A program made the position numbers and the translations under genes. A DNA stretch of 64,000 nt from a bacterium 210917-SL.2.15 (GTDB taxonomy: Bacteria; Bacillota; Clostridia; Oscillospirales; Oscillospiraceae). Position 1 is the first letter of the stretch; every line of letters begins with the position of its first letter. The stretch lies in assembly GCA_020555605.1 (NCBI GenBank), contig JAJCJC010000011.1, forward strand, positions 1 through 64,000. The letters are read 5' to 3'. Below, piece after piece: positions 46,451 to 55,633 of the stretch. The notes under the pieces were generated by a model. It searched no databases, had not been told where the DNA came from, and saw only the letters and a list, made by a program, of their open reading frames with translations.

Positions 46451-47236
46451 TTATCCGGCATCTGCCACGCGGACCCGCTCCACCGCCGTGCACAGCCCCG
46501 TGCCGCTCTCGAGAGTGAAAAGCACGCCGTGCAGCGCACAGGTTCCGCCGGCTACGGTGTGGCGGCCCCGCAGGCCGCCGAGGAAGCCTTCGATGGACTG
46601 TTCCGCCGGCATGCCGATCACAGAGCGCGCCGGCCCGGTCATGCCCGCGTCAGTGAGATATCCGGTGCCCCGGGGCAGAATCTGCTCGTCCGCCGTCTGC
46701 ACATGGGTGTGGGTGCCCCACAAAGCGGAAATGCGACCGTCCAGATAATAGCCCATGGCCAGCTTCTCACTGGTGGCCTCGGCGTGGAAATCCACCAGCG
46801 TAAACGTTGCCCGCTCTTCTTCCTTCAGAATACGATCCGCCGCCGTGAAGGGATTGTCACAGTTGTAATTCAGATTGACCCGGCCCTGCAGGCTGATGAC
46901 GCGAACGCTGCAGCGGCCCATATCGTAATACCCCGTGCCGCGGCCCGGTGCCCGGGCCGTATAGTTGGCCGGCCGCAGCAGATAGCGGTTTTCCTCCAGC
47001 ACGGGACGGATCTGATGTTTGTCAAAGGTGTGGTTGCCCAATGTGATCACATCGGCTCCCGCGTCAAGGATTTCCTCCGCCTGAGCGGGAAACAGTCCCA
47101 AGCCCGCGGCGTTTTCCCCGTTGACCACGGTAAAATCCACCCGTTTTTCCCGCTTCAGCGGTCGCAGACGGCGCGCGAGACAGGCCAGCCCGTTCTCGCC
47201 CACCACATCTCCGATCGCCAGCACCCGAAATTCCAT
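46451..47236 (-). CDS. ymdB: 2',3'-cyclic nucleotide phosphodiesterase, YmdB family
   Basis: A 261-residue dinuclear metallophosphoesterase. Its motifs are IGDVVGENG, NGENAAG, TLGNHTFDK, VDFHAEATSEK and GTHTHVQTAD. YmdB cleaves 2',3'-cyclic nucleotides and in Bacillus affects biofilm and sporulation decisions. It follows rny, as in most Firmicutes. The start at 47236 comes right after GGGAGGAACGGT. Confidence 0.94.
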   Translation of the reverse strand: MEFRVLAIGDVVGENGLACLARRLRPLKREKRVDFTVVNGENAAGLGLFPAQAEEILDAGADVITLGNHTFDKHQIRPVLEENRYLLRPANYTARAPGRGTGYYDMGRCSVRVISLQGRVNLNYNCDNPFTAADRILKEEERATFTLVDFHAEATSEKLAMGYYLDGRISALWGTHTHVQTADEQILPRGTGYLTDAGMTGPARSVIGMPAEQSIEGFLGGLRGRHTVAGGTCALHGVLFTLESGTGLCTAVERVRVADAG

Positions 47237-47337
47237 ACCGTTCCTCCCATCCGTTGATCCCCGCTCCCGGCCTGCGGCAGCGAAATATAAAGCAGGCAGC
47301 GCAGCCTCTTGCAGACGCAGCACACCCTGCACGGGCA

Positions 47338-47364
47338 AAGGGGGGACTGACGTCCCCCCTTTGT
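47338..47364 (-). terminator. Hairpin between rny and ymdB
   Basis: AAAGGGGGGAC pairs with GTCCCCCCTTT across a TGAC loop, just beyond the rny stop. There is no T run, so it is more likely a 3' end protector or partial terminator than a strong stop. Confidence 0.55.
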
Positions 47365-47367
47365 ACA

Positions 47368-48927
47368 TCATTTTGCGTATTCGATCGCCTTGGTCTCCCG
47401 CAGCACATTGACTTTGATCTGCCCGGGATATTCCATTTCCTCTTCGATCTTTTTCGCCAGATCGCGGGCCAGAATGATCATTTCATCTTCGGAAACTTCC
47501 TCAGGTTTGACCATCACACGGATTTCGCGGCCGGCCTGAATGGCATAGGATTTCTCCACACCCTTGAAGCTGCCGGCAATGGTCTCCAGCTGCTCCAGGC
47601 GCTTGATATAGTTCTCCAGGTTTTCGCGCCGGGCGCCGGGACGGGCCGCGCTGATCGCGTCCGCCGCCTGCACCAGGCAGGCCACCAACGTTCGCGGCTC
47701 CACGTCGCCGTGGTGGGCCTGGATGGCGTGAATGATGTCCTCGCGCTCGCGGTACTTGCGCGCAAACTCCACGCCCAGGGCCACATGGGAGCCTTCCATC
47801 TCGTGATCCACGCTCTTGCCCAGATCGTGCAGCAAGCCTGCGCGTTTGGCCGCCTGTACGTCGGCTCCCAGCTCCCCGGCCATCATGCCCGCCAGCTGGG
47901 ATACCTCGATGGAGTGGCGCAGCACGTTTTGGCCGTAGCTGGTGCGGTAATGCAGGCGGCCCAGCATTTTCACCAGCTCCGGATGCAGCCCCCGCACTCC
48001 GGTTTCAAAGGTGGCGCGTTCGCCCTCGGACTTGATCACAGCGTCCACCTCGCGCTTGGCCTTCTCCACCATTTCCTCGATGCGGGTGGGATGGATGCGG
48101 CCGTCGGCGATCAGCTTTTCCAATGCCAAGCGGGCGATCTCACGGCGCACCGGCTCGAAGCAGGACACCGTGATGGCTTCCGGCGTGTCGTCGATGATGA
48201 GATCGACGCCGGTCATGGTTTCAAGGGTGCGGATGTTGCGGCCTTCGCGGCCAATAATGCGGCCCTTCATCTCGTCATTGGGCAGGGGTACCACACTGAC
48301 GGTGATTTCGGAAACCTGATCGGCGGCACAGCGCTGGATGGCTGTGGCGATGATCTCTTTGGCCTTGGCGTCCGCCTCGTCTTTGGCCCGGGTCTCGATC
48401 TCTTTGATCTTCATGGCAGCCTCGTGGGTCACCTCGGTCTCCACCTGGGAGATCAAGTAGGCCTTGGCCTCGTCGGCGGTCAGGCCGGAAATACGCTCGA
48501 GCAGTTCCGTCTGGCTGCGTTTGATGGAGCGGATCTCTTCCTTTTCCTCATCCAGCTGTGCATGCTTTTGGGTCAACAGTTCTTCCTTCTTCTCGATCGC
48601 ATCAGTCTTGCGGTCGAGATTTTCCTCTTTTTGCTGCAGCCGGCGCTCCTGCTTCTGCAGATCCGCCCGGCGCTCCTTCACTTCCTTCTCATATTCGCTG
48701 CGCTGCTTGAGAATGTCCTCCTTGGCTTCCACCATCGCTTCACGCTTCTTGTTCTCGGCGCTCTTGATGGCTTCGTTGATAATGCGAGTCGCTTCTTCCT
48801 CCGCACTGGAGATTTCCTTTTCTGCAACAGACTTTCTGCGGTTCCAACCGAGAAGGGAGCCAATAATGAGCGCTACGACTGCAACCACGACCGCAACCAC
48901 GATCGTCGTCATACTAATGTCGCCCAT
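47368..48927 (-). CDS. rny: Ribonuclease Y
   Basis: A 519-residue membrane-bound endoribonuclease that starts mRNA decay in Firmicutes. One N-terminal transmembrane helix (about residues 7-27), a long charged coiled coil (about 30-190), a KH RNA-binding domain (about 205-265, [15 protein letters not shown]) and the HD catalytic domain with [11 protein letters not shown] and [12 protein letters not shown]. The length matches the family (510-525). The start follows AGGAGGAAGAA. Its promoter carries a perfect palindrome in the spacer (49072-49100). Confidence 0.97.
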   Translation of the reverse strand: MGDISMTTIVVAVVVAVVALIIGSLLGWNRRKSVAEKEISSAEEEATRIINEAIKSAENKKREAMVEAKEDILKQRSEYEKEVKERRADLQKQERRLQQKEENLDRKTDAIEKKEELLTQKHAQLDEEKEEIRSIKRSQTELLERISGLTADEAKAYLISQVETEVTHEAAMKIKEIETRAKDEADAKAKEIIATAIQRCAADQVSEITVSVVPLPNDEMKGRIIGREGRNIRTLETMTGVDLIIDDTPEAITVSCFEPVRREIARLALEKLIADGRIHPTRIEEMVEKAKREVDAVIKSEGERATFETGVRGLHPELVKMLGRLHYRTSYGQNVLRHSIEVSQLAGMMAGELGADVQAAKRAGLLHDLGKSVDHEMEGSHVALGVEFARKYREREDIIHAIQAHHGDVEPRTLVACLVQAADAISAARPGARRENLENYIKRLEQLETIAGSFKGVEKSYAIQAGREIRVMVKPEEVSEDEMIILARDLAKKIEEEMEYPGQIKVNVLRETKAIEYAK

Positions 48928-49071
48928 TTCTTCCTCCTAAATCCGATAAACATTTCTGCACAGACCGCCCCCGCAAGCGCAAACCGATACCCGTCACGGC
49001 GCGGCCGGTGTCAGTGTCAGAAAACAATCATGGCCTGTAACCCCTTACAGGTCCGATAATAATCCTTCATG

Positions 49072-49100
49072 ATTTTAATACGGTGGACCGTATCTGTCAA
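49072..49100 (-). promoter_or_regulatory. rny promoter with palindrome in the spacer
   Basis: On the minus strand TTGACA (49095-49100), spacer of 17, TAAAAT (49072-49077). The spacer contains the perfect 16-bp palindrome ATACGGTGGACCGTAT (49078-49093, centre GG/CC), which fills it almost exactly. Such placement is typical of repressor operators. A hairpin CCTGTAA/TTACAGG (49034-49051) lies in the transcribed leader. Confidence 0.65.
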
Positions 49101-49224
49101 GACGAAAACCGCTGGCTGTGTCCCTAGGCGGCAGGCAGTCCATTGCCCGCCGGGGTATTTTCCCCGGCAAAAAGAATGTGTGTCGACCGCCGTTCACGGC
49201 GGCGCCGGCTTCAAAACATGTGCT

Positions 49225-49962
49225 TTACGTTTGAATAAATTCCGCCGCGGCGTAGCCCACATATTCGCCGTAATGCACCACATACCAGCCCTGCCAGGCG
49301 CCGTAGATGCGTACGGCGGCGCCGTTTGGCATGGAGGCAATGATGGCCGCCCCCCGCTCGGGCCGCTCGCGCAGGTTCAGCGTGCCGCCGCCCACGCGCA
49401 CCACCCCATCCACGGGGTCCATGGGCCAGATGAAGGGCACGCCGAAGTATTCCGTCAGCGACAGCACCAGATTCTGGGCGATGGCGGTCAGGTTTTCCGA
49501 GATCCACTGGGCGTCGGCAGCATTGTCGTGATAGCCGATTTCCAACAGCACCGCCGGAGCGCGGGACTGTGCCACCTCTCCCAAGGTCGTGGTGGCCTGG
49601 GTGCGCACCAGATCGGGCAGCGGATAAATGGTTTTCAGGTTGCTGGCAAAAATGCCCGCCGCGCGCCTGCCGCCGGTGCTGGTGGGATAGTAGAAGGCAA
49701 TAATGCCCCGCGTGCCGCCGTAATTCCCTTCGCCGGCGGCGTTGGAGTGCAGGGCCAGATACAAGTCGTAATTGCCCCGGTTTGCCTGGCGGATCGAAGA
49801 TCCTGCGGTCATATCCGGCGTGTTGCGCACATATTGGATGCCGTTGGAAATCAAATACGGCACCATGGCGTCCGCCAGCAGGTTCATATAATATTCCTCC
49901 GTGCCGCCGATAACATAATAATTTTTCTCTTGGGTGGAGGGGCTTAAGTAAATAATCGGCAT
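49225..49962 (-). CDS. N-acetylmuramoyl-L-alanine amidase with SH3-like domain
   Basis: A 245-residue protein. Residues 1 to about 175 are an Amidase_3 fold, which splits stem peptides from glycan strands; residues about 190-245 are a bacterial SH3 repeat (GGTLNLRERPERGAAIIASM) for wall binding. Zinc ligands seen are a Glu in TEEYYMN, the His in ALHSNA and Glu in LLEIGY. The first ligand usually sits in a DPGHGG motif; here that place reads LSPSTQ without histidine, so metal binding may differ. There is no signal peptide, so it may act in lysis or be released otherwise. Start chosen after AAAGGAC. Confidence 0.85.
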   Translation of the reverse strand: MPIIYLSPSTQEKNYYVIGGTEEYYMNLLADAMVPYLISNGIQYVRNTPDMTAGSSIRQANRGNYDLYLALHSNAAGEGNYGGTRGIIAFYYPTSTGGRRAAGIFASNLKTIYPLPDLVRTQATTTLGEVAQSRAPAVLLEIGYHDNAADAQWISENLTAIAQNLVLSLTEYFGVPFIWPMDPVDGVVRVGGGTLNLRERPERGAAIIASMPNGAAVRIYGAWQGWYVVHYGEYVGYAAAEFIQT

Positions 49963-50077
49963 AAAAACCGTCCTTTCACAGCGCATTTTTTCGATGGATT
50001 CATCCCATTGTATGGCGCGGCCGAAAAATGTGTGCTATACTGTCGTTACCTTTTGAAAAAAACGCGGAGGATACGCC

Positions 50078-51307
50078 ATGAAAGCACAGCGGCCCTACCC
50101 CACTATCACCATCACGCCCAAGGGCGAGCGCGCCCTGCTCGGCGGCCATCCCTGGGTCTACGACACGGAGATTACTGCCCAGAGCGGCCCCATCGCCGAC
50201 GGTGCCGTCGCAGATGTACTCAGCGCCAAAGGCCGCTGGCTCGGCAGCGCCTTTTACAACAGCCACAGCAAAATCCGCGGCCGCCTGATTTCCCGCAACG
50301 CCAATGATACTTTTAATGAAGCGTTCTGGCGCCGCCGGCTGCAATATGCCTGGGATTATCGCAAAAGCGTTCTGGCGCCGGAGGATCTGTCCTGCTGCCG
50401 TGTAATTTTCGGTGAGGCGGATGCCTTTCCCGGCCTGACCGTGGACCGTTTCAACGATATTCTGGTGGTTCAGATCCTGTCTCTTGGCATGGAGCAGCGC
50501 AAGGAAATGCTGTTGCGCGCCTTGGTGGATATTTTGCGCGCCGACGGTCAGACCATCCGTGGCGTGTACGAGCGCAACGACGTGGGCCTGCGGGAAAAAG
50601 AGGGCCTGACGGAAGGAAAGGGCTGGTTCCCCCTGCCGGGAGAAACGCCGCCGGAGGAAACGTCCACCGAGATCGTAGAAAACGGCGTGCGCTACCGGGT
50701 AGATTTTGAAAACGGCCAGAAAACCGGCTTCTTCCTTGACCAGAAATACAACCGTCGGGCGGTGGGGCGTCTCGCCCGGGGCAAAACTGTGCTGGACTGC
50801 TTCACCCACACCGGTTCTTTTGCCCTCAACGCCGCGCTGGGCGGGGCCAAACATGTCACGGCAGTGGACGTTTCCGAAACTGCCGTGGCCCTGGCCCGGG
50901 AAAACGCTGTGCGCAATGGCCTGGAACATCGAATGGACTTTCAGGCCGCCAACGTGTTCGACCTTCTGCCCCGTCTGGCCGAGGGGCCAAAACAGTATGA
51001 TTTTATCATCCTCGACCCTCCGGCCTTCACCAAGTCCCGCAAAACCATCCGCAACGCCATGACCGGCTATAAGGAGATTAACTACCGCGCCATGAAACTG
51101 CTGCCCCGGGGCGGGTATCTGGCCACCTGCTCCTGTTCCCACTTTGCGTATGAGGATCTGTTTTTGAAGATGCTTCACAGCGCTGCCTCGGACGCCAGCG
51201 TGCAGCTGCGGCAGATCGAAGCGCGCCAACAGTGCGCCGACCACCCCATTCTGTGGGGCGTACCAGAAACGAATTATTTAAAATTTTACCTGTTCCAGGT
51301 GATTTGA
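50078..51307 (+). CDS. rlmI: 23S rRNA (cytosine-C5) methyltransferase, RlmI family
   Basis: A 409-residue SAM-dependent methyltransferase. An N-terminal PUA domain (about residues 1-80) is followed by an EEHEE-like linker and a Rossmann domain (VLDCFTHTGSFALNAA for SAM, LDPPAFTKSR as the catalytic-type motif, then CSCSH with cysteine). RlmI makes m5C1962 in E. coli 23S rRNA. It is followed within 14 bases by a small membrane protein gene and a GNAT gene, so the three form an operon. The site GGAGG precedes the start. Confidence 0.9.
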   Translation: MKAQRPYPTITITPKGERALLGGHPWVYDTEITAQSGPIADGAVADVLSAKGRWLGSAFYNSHSKIRGRLISRNANDTFNEAFWRRRLQYAWDYRKSVLAPEDLSCCRVIFGEADAFPGLTVDRFNDILVVQILSLGMEQRKEMLLRALVDILRADGQTIRGVYERNDVGLREKEGLTEGKGWFPLPGETPPEETSTEIVENGVRYRVDFENGQKTGFFLDQKYNRRAVGRLARGKTVLDCFTHTGSFALNAALGGAKHVTAVDVSETAVALARENAVRNGLEHRMDFQAANVFDLLPRLAEGPKQYDFIILDPPAFTKSRKTIRNAMTGYKEINYRAMKLLPRGGYLATCSCSHFAYEDLFLKMLHSAASDASVQLRQIEARQQCADHPILWGVPETNYLKFYLFQVI

Positions 51308-51320
51308 GGAGGCATGCGCC

Positions 51321-51518
51321 ATGCGTACTCTGGGGAAAGTTTCCTTTATTCTCGCACCTGTGCTGCTGTTTGCCAGCTTCTTCGGTGCAATGCTGCAAAG
51401 CAACATGGCAATGGCCGTCTGCATCGTGCTGGCCACAGTATCCCTCGCCCTGGCCCTGCTGTGCAAAGTCCTGGAGGTTCATGGAGCTTTCAACACCAAA
51501 AAGGAGGACAAACCATGA
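51321..51518 (+). CDS. Small two-helix membrane protein
   Basis: A 65-residue protein with two transmembrane segments (about residues 6-26 and 31-49) and a charged cytoplasmic tail (FNTKKEDKP). It has a strong GAGGAGG site 13 bases after the rlmI stop, and its stop overlaps the GNAT start (ATGA). It is not recognised. The tight coupling says it is a real gene translated with its neighbours. Confidence 0.8.
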   Translation: MRTLGKVSFILAPVLLFASFFGAMLQSNMAMAVCIVLATVSLALALLCKVLEVHGAFNTKKEDKP

Positions 51519-52018
51519 TCGATCTGCGTCAGGCTGGCGTCGATGACGCTGCGGAGCTGTCCCGCATCCAGGTAGACAGCTGGCAAGCCTATGAATCCAT
51601 CTTTTCTCCCGCCTATATGGCCCAGCACAACACTTTTGAGCGCCGTTTTCTCTATTGGATGAACGTATTGCTGCGCGGCGATGGCCGCACCTATCTGATT
51701 GAAGACGACGGCAGAAGCGTTGGTTACGTCACCGTCGGCTATCCCCGGGACGAGGATCTCCCCTCCGGCACACTGGAGCTGACCAACCTCTACATTCGCA
51801 CAGCGGAAAGCGGAAAGGGCTACGGCAGCTATGTGCTGCGGCGGCTGTTCACCTCGGTCAAGGCCGCGGGCTACGAGCGAATGAGCCTTTGGGTGCTCAA
51901 AGGCAACAGCCGCGCTATCGCCTTTTATCACCGCTTCGGCTTTGCCTTCGACGGCTTTGAAATGTCTCTGCCCATCCAGGGGCCCATTCTGGAAACCCGC
52001 ATGTCGCGCAGTTTATAA
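51515..52018 (+). CDS. GNAT-family N-acetyltransferase
   Basis: A 167-residue acetyltransferase with the GNAT acetyl-CoA motif (LYIRTAESGKGYGSYVLRRL) and the late motif SRAIAFYHRFGF. It moves acetyl from acetyl-CoA to an amine, substrate unknown. The ATG at 51515 overlaps the preceding stop and follows AAGGAGG; the longer open frame upstream is out of the real gene. Confidence 0.9.
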   Translation: MIDLRQAGVDDAAELSRIQVDSWQAYESIFSPAYMAQHNTFERRFLYWMNVLLRGDGRTYLIEDDGRSVGYVTVGYPRDEDLPSGTLELTNLYIRTAESGKGYGSYVLRRLFTSVKAAGYERMSLWVLKGNSRAIAFYHRFGFAFDGFEMSLPIQGPILETRMSRSL

Positions 52019-52037
52019 ATTTCTTGGTACAAAAGGC

Positions 52038-52088
52038 AAAAAAAACAGGAGCGGGGAAAAGAAAATTTTCCCCGCTCCTGTTTTTTTT
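52038..52088. terminator. Strong bidirectional terminator
   Basis: ACAGGAGCGGGGAAAA pairs with TTTTCCCCGCTCCTGT, flanked by A7 and T8 tracts. It closes the rlmI operon and the convergent ferritin gene. Confidence 0.95.
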
Positions 52089-52127
52089 GATAAAAATCCG
52101 TAAAGGCGAACCAGCGGTTCCTTTTTC

Positions 52128-52640
52128 TCAAAGTGTCAGCGACGGCGCAGTATAGACCCGCGCAGCCAGCTCGCTGTTGAGCGAATACAGACCCTTGGGA
52201 TCGGAGCCGTACAGGTCATACTTCTTGAGCATGTCATCGGCGTTCTTCTCTTCCTCGCCCTGCTCCTTGACGAACCAGTCCAGGAACTGCATGGTACGGA
52301 AGTCCTTGGCCTCATGGGCGGCCTCGTAGATGGTGTTGATGAGGCTGGTGACATACTGCTCATGCTCATAGCCCACTTCCAGCGCGCAGCGATGGCAGTT
52401 AAACTCCTTGTCGGGCTTGGCGATGGCTTCGAGTGTCACTCTCTCGCCGTTGTTCTGCAAATACTGCAAAAACAGTATAGCATGGTCGCGCTCTTCCTGA
52501 GCCTGGATAGTATACCAGTTGGCAAAACCGTCCAGCCCCTGATCGGCGTAGTAATTGGCAATATCGAGATAGAGATATGCCGAATAAAATTCCTTGTTGA
52601 TCTGTTCATTGCACAGTGCGGCAACTTTTTCGTTCAGCAT
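52128..52640 (-). CDS. ftnA: Ferritin
   Basis: A 170-residue non-heme ferritin that stores iron as ferric mineral in a 24-mer shell. The ferroxidase ligands E17, E50 and H53 are in place (NKEFYSAYLYL; QAQEERDHA), with later glutamates in the third helix. No heme methionine is obvious. A TATAAT with upstream TGG (complement of 52708-52713) is the likely extended minus-10; a Fur box was not recognised. Confidence 0.95.
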   Translation of the reverse strand: MLNEKVAALCNEQINKEFYSAYLYLDIANYYADQGLDGFANWYTIQAQEERDHAILFLQYLQNNGERVTLEAIAKPDKEFNCHRCALEVGYEHEQYVTSLINTIYEAAHEAKDFRTMQFLDWFVKEQGEEEKNADDMLKKYDLYGSDPKGLYSLNSELAARVYTAPSLTL

Positions 52641-52753
52641 GGTAAAAACACTCCTTTTTCTTTGTGACGATCTGCATTCTTTCCCGCAGAATCCATACGG
52701 TAGTCGTATTATACCATATCAAAAGGAAAAAGGGTATCCGATTTGCCAAAGGT

Positions 52754-54097
52754 TCAAAAATTTTTCACAATCTTCCCCACTGCCAAGGCGCCGAGGGATC
52801 GGCGCGGCGTACAAACCGGCGCAGCGGCGCGCCGTGCGCTGTGGTGCGCGATGGGCTTCCATTCCACTTTGCGCCGCAGCGCCGCCACGGCCAGGGGGAT
52901 GTACGTCATCATAAACAGCGGGAAGGTAAACACATACCCCAGCTTCTGCGCCCGCGTGGCCTGGATGCGTTCCCATTCACACAGCACGGTGACCAGACCC
53001 AGCGCCGAGAAACCGCAGTAGCCGGTCACCAGATTCGTTGCCAGGAACAGCAACTCTGCGCGCAGCACCGCGCCGGCCAACTCGCCGGGTTGGGTAAGAC
53101 AAACCACCGCTGCGAGAAGATTCACCAGCAGCAGCGAAACGGTCAGCAGCGCTCCCGGCGCCACGATCATCAATACGTCGTAGCAGGAAAGGCCTTTCCT
53201 ACCCCCGCGGCCGACGCCGCGGATCAGATTGGGCGCATAGCGCCAAGCCACCTGGTAAAAGCCCTTGGTCCAGCGCAAACGCTGATCCCAGCTCTGGCGG
53301 AATGTAGTGGGCTGTTCGTCATAGAGCACCGCCTTGTCGCAATAGCCGATGCGTTTTCCGTCGGCGGCGCAGTCGGCGGAGAACTGCAGGTCCTCGGTGA
53401 GCAGATGGAAGGGCCAGCCGCCGTTTTCACGGATGACAGCGGCGGAGATGAGAAACCCGGTGCCGGACACCGTACAGCTTGTACCCAGAAGCATCCGCGG
53501 GAAATTCAGGAACCGCGCCTCCCGCAAAAACCACAGGGAGTAGCCGGCGCTGATCCAGTTGGCGCCGTAGTTTTTGGAGTTGCGGTAGCAGGTGACAGCG
53601 GCGAAATCGCCGCTGCAGGCGGTGTCATTCATACGCCGCACAAAGGATTGGTCCACCAGATTGTCCGCGTCAAAGACAAAGTAGCCTGCGTAATCCTGCT
53701 CCAGCCCTGCCTCCTGCAGGCGGCAGAACAAAAAATCCAGGGCGTAGCCCTTGCCCACACGGGCTGTGTCGAAGCGCTCAAACACCTTCGCGCCCGCCCG
53801 GCGGGCCGCGGCGGCGGTGGCGTCGGTGCAGTTGTCCGCCACCACGAAAATATCCAGTTTGTCCGCCGGATAATCCTGCGCGCGCAGGCTTTCGATCAGC
53901 TCTGCAATCACCGCCTCTTCGTTGCGCGCGGCAATCAGAGCAGCGTAGCGCCGCAGCTCCCGCGCCGGCGGCGCGTCGTATTGTTCCGCACGGCGGCGGT
54001 TGAGAAAGCCCACCAGCATAAAAGCCCCCTGATAGGCAAAGGCCGCCGTGACAGCAACGCTCAGCAGCAGATTAAAAGCATGGATCAGATCCAGCAT
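52754..54097 (-). CDS. Membrane glycosyltransferase, GT2 family
   Basis: A 447-residue processive-type GT2 enzyme. One N-terminal transmembrane helix (about 5-30) precedes the catalytic domain (ALIAARNEEAVI; FDADN as DxD; LTEDLQ; QRLRW as QxxRW), and three C-terminal helices follow from about 320. These motifs match cellulose/hyaluronan-type synthases, which polymerise and export surface glycans. No partner genes are beside it. The start at 54097 is ten bases after AAAGGA; a GTG three codons earlier is too close. Confidence 0.88.
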   Translation of the reverse strand: MLDLIHAFNLLLSVAVTAAFAYQGAFMLVGFLNRRRAEQYDAPPARELRRYAALIAARNEEAVIAELIESLRAQDYPADKLDIFVVADNCTDATAAAARRAGAKVFERFDTARVGKGYALDFLFCRLQEAGLEQDYAGYFVFDADNLVDQSFVRRMNDTACSGDFAAVTCYRNSKNYGANWISAGYSLWFLREARFLNFPRMLLGTSCTVSGTGFLISAAVIRENGGWPFHLLTEDLQFSADCAADGKRIGYCDKAVLYDEQPTTFRQSWDQRLRWTKGFYQVAWRYAPNLIRGVGRGGRKGLSCYDVLMIVAPGALLTVSLLLVNLLAAVVCLTQPGELAGAVLRAELLFLATNLVTGYCGFSALGLVTVLCEWERIQATRAQKLGYVFTFPLFMMTYIPLAVAALRRKVEWKPIAHHSARRAAAPVCTPRRSLGALAVGKIVKNF

Positions 54098-54255
54098 CGC
54101 GCTCACATCCTTTCGGTAGGCCCTATCATACGCGCGCCGGAGCGTCTTTGCAATGCTTTCAAGGGATTCTTGCGCAAGTCTTAAAGAGAACTTAAGGTTT
54201 GTCGCCGGTTTGTTTCTTTCTTGTCGCTAAAATGATGCAGTTTTCCGGCCGATCA

Positions 54256-54283
54256 TTGACATTTGCCCGCAGTTTGCTATCAT
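54256..54283 (+). promoter_or_regulatory. ilvA promoter
   Basis: TTGACA (54256-54261), spacer of 16, TATCAT (54278-54283), about 60 bases before the gene. No T-box or leader peptide was found. Confidence 0.5.
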
Positions 54284-54344
54284 ACTATATGTGATACATT
54301 ACCGGCCCGGCCGGAATTTCTGCGATATAAAGAAGGTTCAAACC

Positions 54345-55565
54345 ATGCTTACACCCGACCAGTTCAAGGAGGCCCGCAGCGTGCTGCGGGGCGTGATCTC
54401 CGACACCGAGCTTGTTCACAGCCCTTATTTTTCCGATCTGTGCGGCAACGAGGTCTATCTGAAGCCCGAAAACCTGCAGGTTACCGGCGCCTACAAGATC
54501 CGCGGCGCGTACTATAAAACCAGTCTGCTCAGCGAGGAACAGAAGGCGCGGGGACTTATCACCGCCTCCGCCGGCAACCACGCCCAGGGCGTGGCCTATG
54601 CCGCCAAAGTGGCCGGCGTGAAAGCTACCGTGGTGATGCCCACCACCACGCCGCTGATGAAAGTGAACCGTACCAAGCAGTACGGCGCGGAGGTGATCCT
54701 CCACGGCGGCGTGTTCGACGACGCCGCGGACTATGCCCTGCAGCTGGCGCAGGAGGAGGGCCTGACCTATATCCCGCCCTTCAACGATCTGGACGTGGCC
54801 TGCGGCCAGGGCACTATCGCCTATGAAATCTTCCAGTCCCTGCCGGATGTGGACGTGATCCTGGTGCCCATCGGCGGCGGCGGGCTGGCCGCCGGCGTTT
54901 CCACCCTGGCCAAACTCCTCAACCCCAATGTGAAGGTCATCGGCGTGGAGCCTACGGGCGCGGCGTCCATGAAGGCTTCCGCGGAAGCGGGCCACGTGGT
55001 CACGCTGCCCTCGGCCGTCACCATTGCCGACGGCGTGGCCGTGCGCACCCCGGGCGATCTGGTGTTTCCCTACGTCCAGAAAAACGTAGACGAATTTTTG
55101 ACCATTGAGGACGACGAACTGGTGGACGCGTTCCTGGATATCATGGAGAATCACAAAATGGTGGTGGAAAACGCGGGGCTGCTGACCGTGGCCGCCCTGA
55201 AGCATCTGGACTGCAGGGACAAAAACGTGGTGTCCATCCTCTCCGGCGGCAACATGGACGTAATCACCATGGCCAGCCTGGTGCAGTACGGCCTGATCAA
55301 CCGGGGCCGTGTGTTCACCTTCTCCGTCATGCTGCCCGACCGTCCCGGCGAGCTGCTGCATGTGGCGGATATCGTGGCCCGCCAGAAGGGCAACATCATC
55401 AAGCTCGAGCACAACCAGTTCGTCAGCATCAACCGCCTGAGCAAGGTGGAACTTCGGGTGACGCTGGAAGCCTTCGGTCATGAGCACAAGGCCGCCATCC
55501 TCAAGGCCCTGCAGAGCGAGGGATACGAGGCTCAGCTGGTGGATTCCACAGCGATTTACGGGTAA
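54345..55565 (+). CDS. ilvA: Threonine ammonia-lyase
   Basis: A 406-residue PLP enzyme converting threonine to 2-oxobutanoate, the first step to isoleucine. The PLP lysine is K51 (TGAYKIRGA), the phosphate loop is SAGNHAQG and the glycine loop GGGGLAAG. A single ACT-like domain begins near residue 325 (SVMLPDRPGELLHVADIVA). The size fits the short clostridial form, which may serve either isoleucine synthesis or threonine breakdown. AAGAAGG sets the start; rpe follows in the same direction. Confidence 0.93.
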   Translation: MLTPDQFKEARSVLRGVISDTELVHSPYFSDLCGNEVYLKPENLQVTGAYKIRGAYYKTSLLSEEQKARGLITASAGNHAQGVAYAAKVAGVKATVVMPTTTPLMKVNRTKQYGAEVILHGGVFDDAADYALQLAQEEGLTYIPPFNDLDVACGQGTIAYEIFQSLPDVDVILVPIGGGGLAAGVSTLAKLLNPNVKVIGVEPTGAASMKASAEAGHVVTLPSAVTIADGVAVRTPGDLVFPYVQKNVDEFLTIEDDELVDAFLDIMENHKMVVENAGLLTVAALKHLDCRDKNVVSILSGGNMDVITMASLVQYGLINRGRVFTFSVMLPDRPGELLHVADIVARQKGNIIKLEHNQFVSINRLSKVELRVTLEAFGHEHKAAILKALQSEGYEAQLVDSTAIYG

Positions 55566-55633
55566 GCCGCACCCAAAGCGGCCGCCTCTTCCCCCCTCTC
55601 CCTCGCATCACAAACAAAAAAGGAGCGCAGAAA

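Noticed and set aside
54107..54344. Possible T-box before ilvA
   Set aside because: No T-box consensus (AGGGTGG-type) or terminator/antiterminator pair; a plain promoter is close to the gene.
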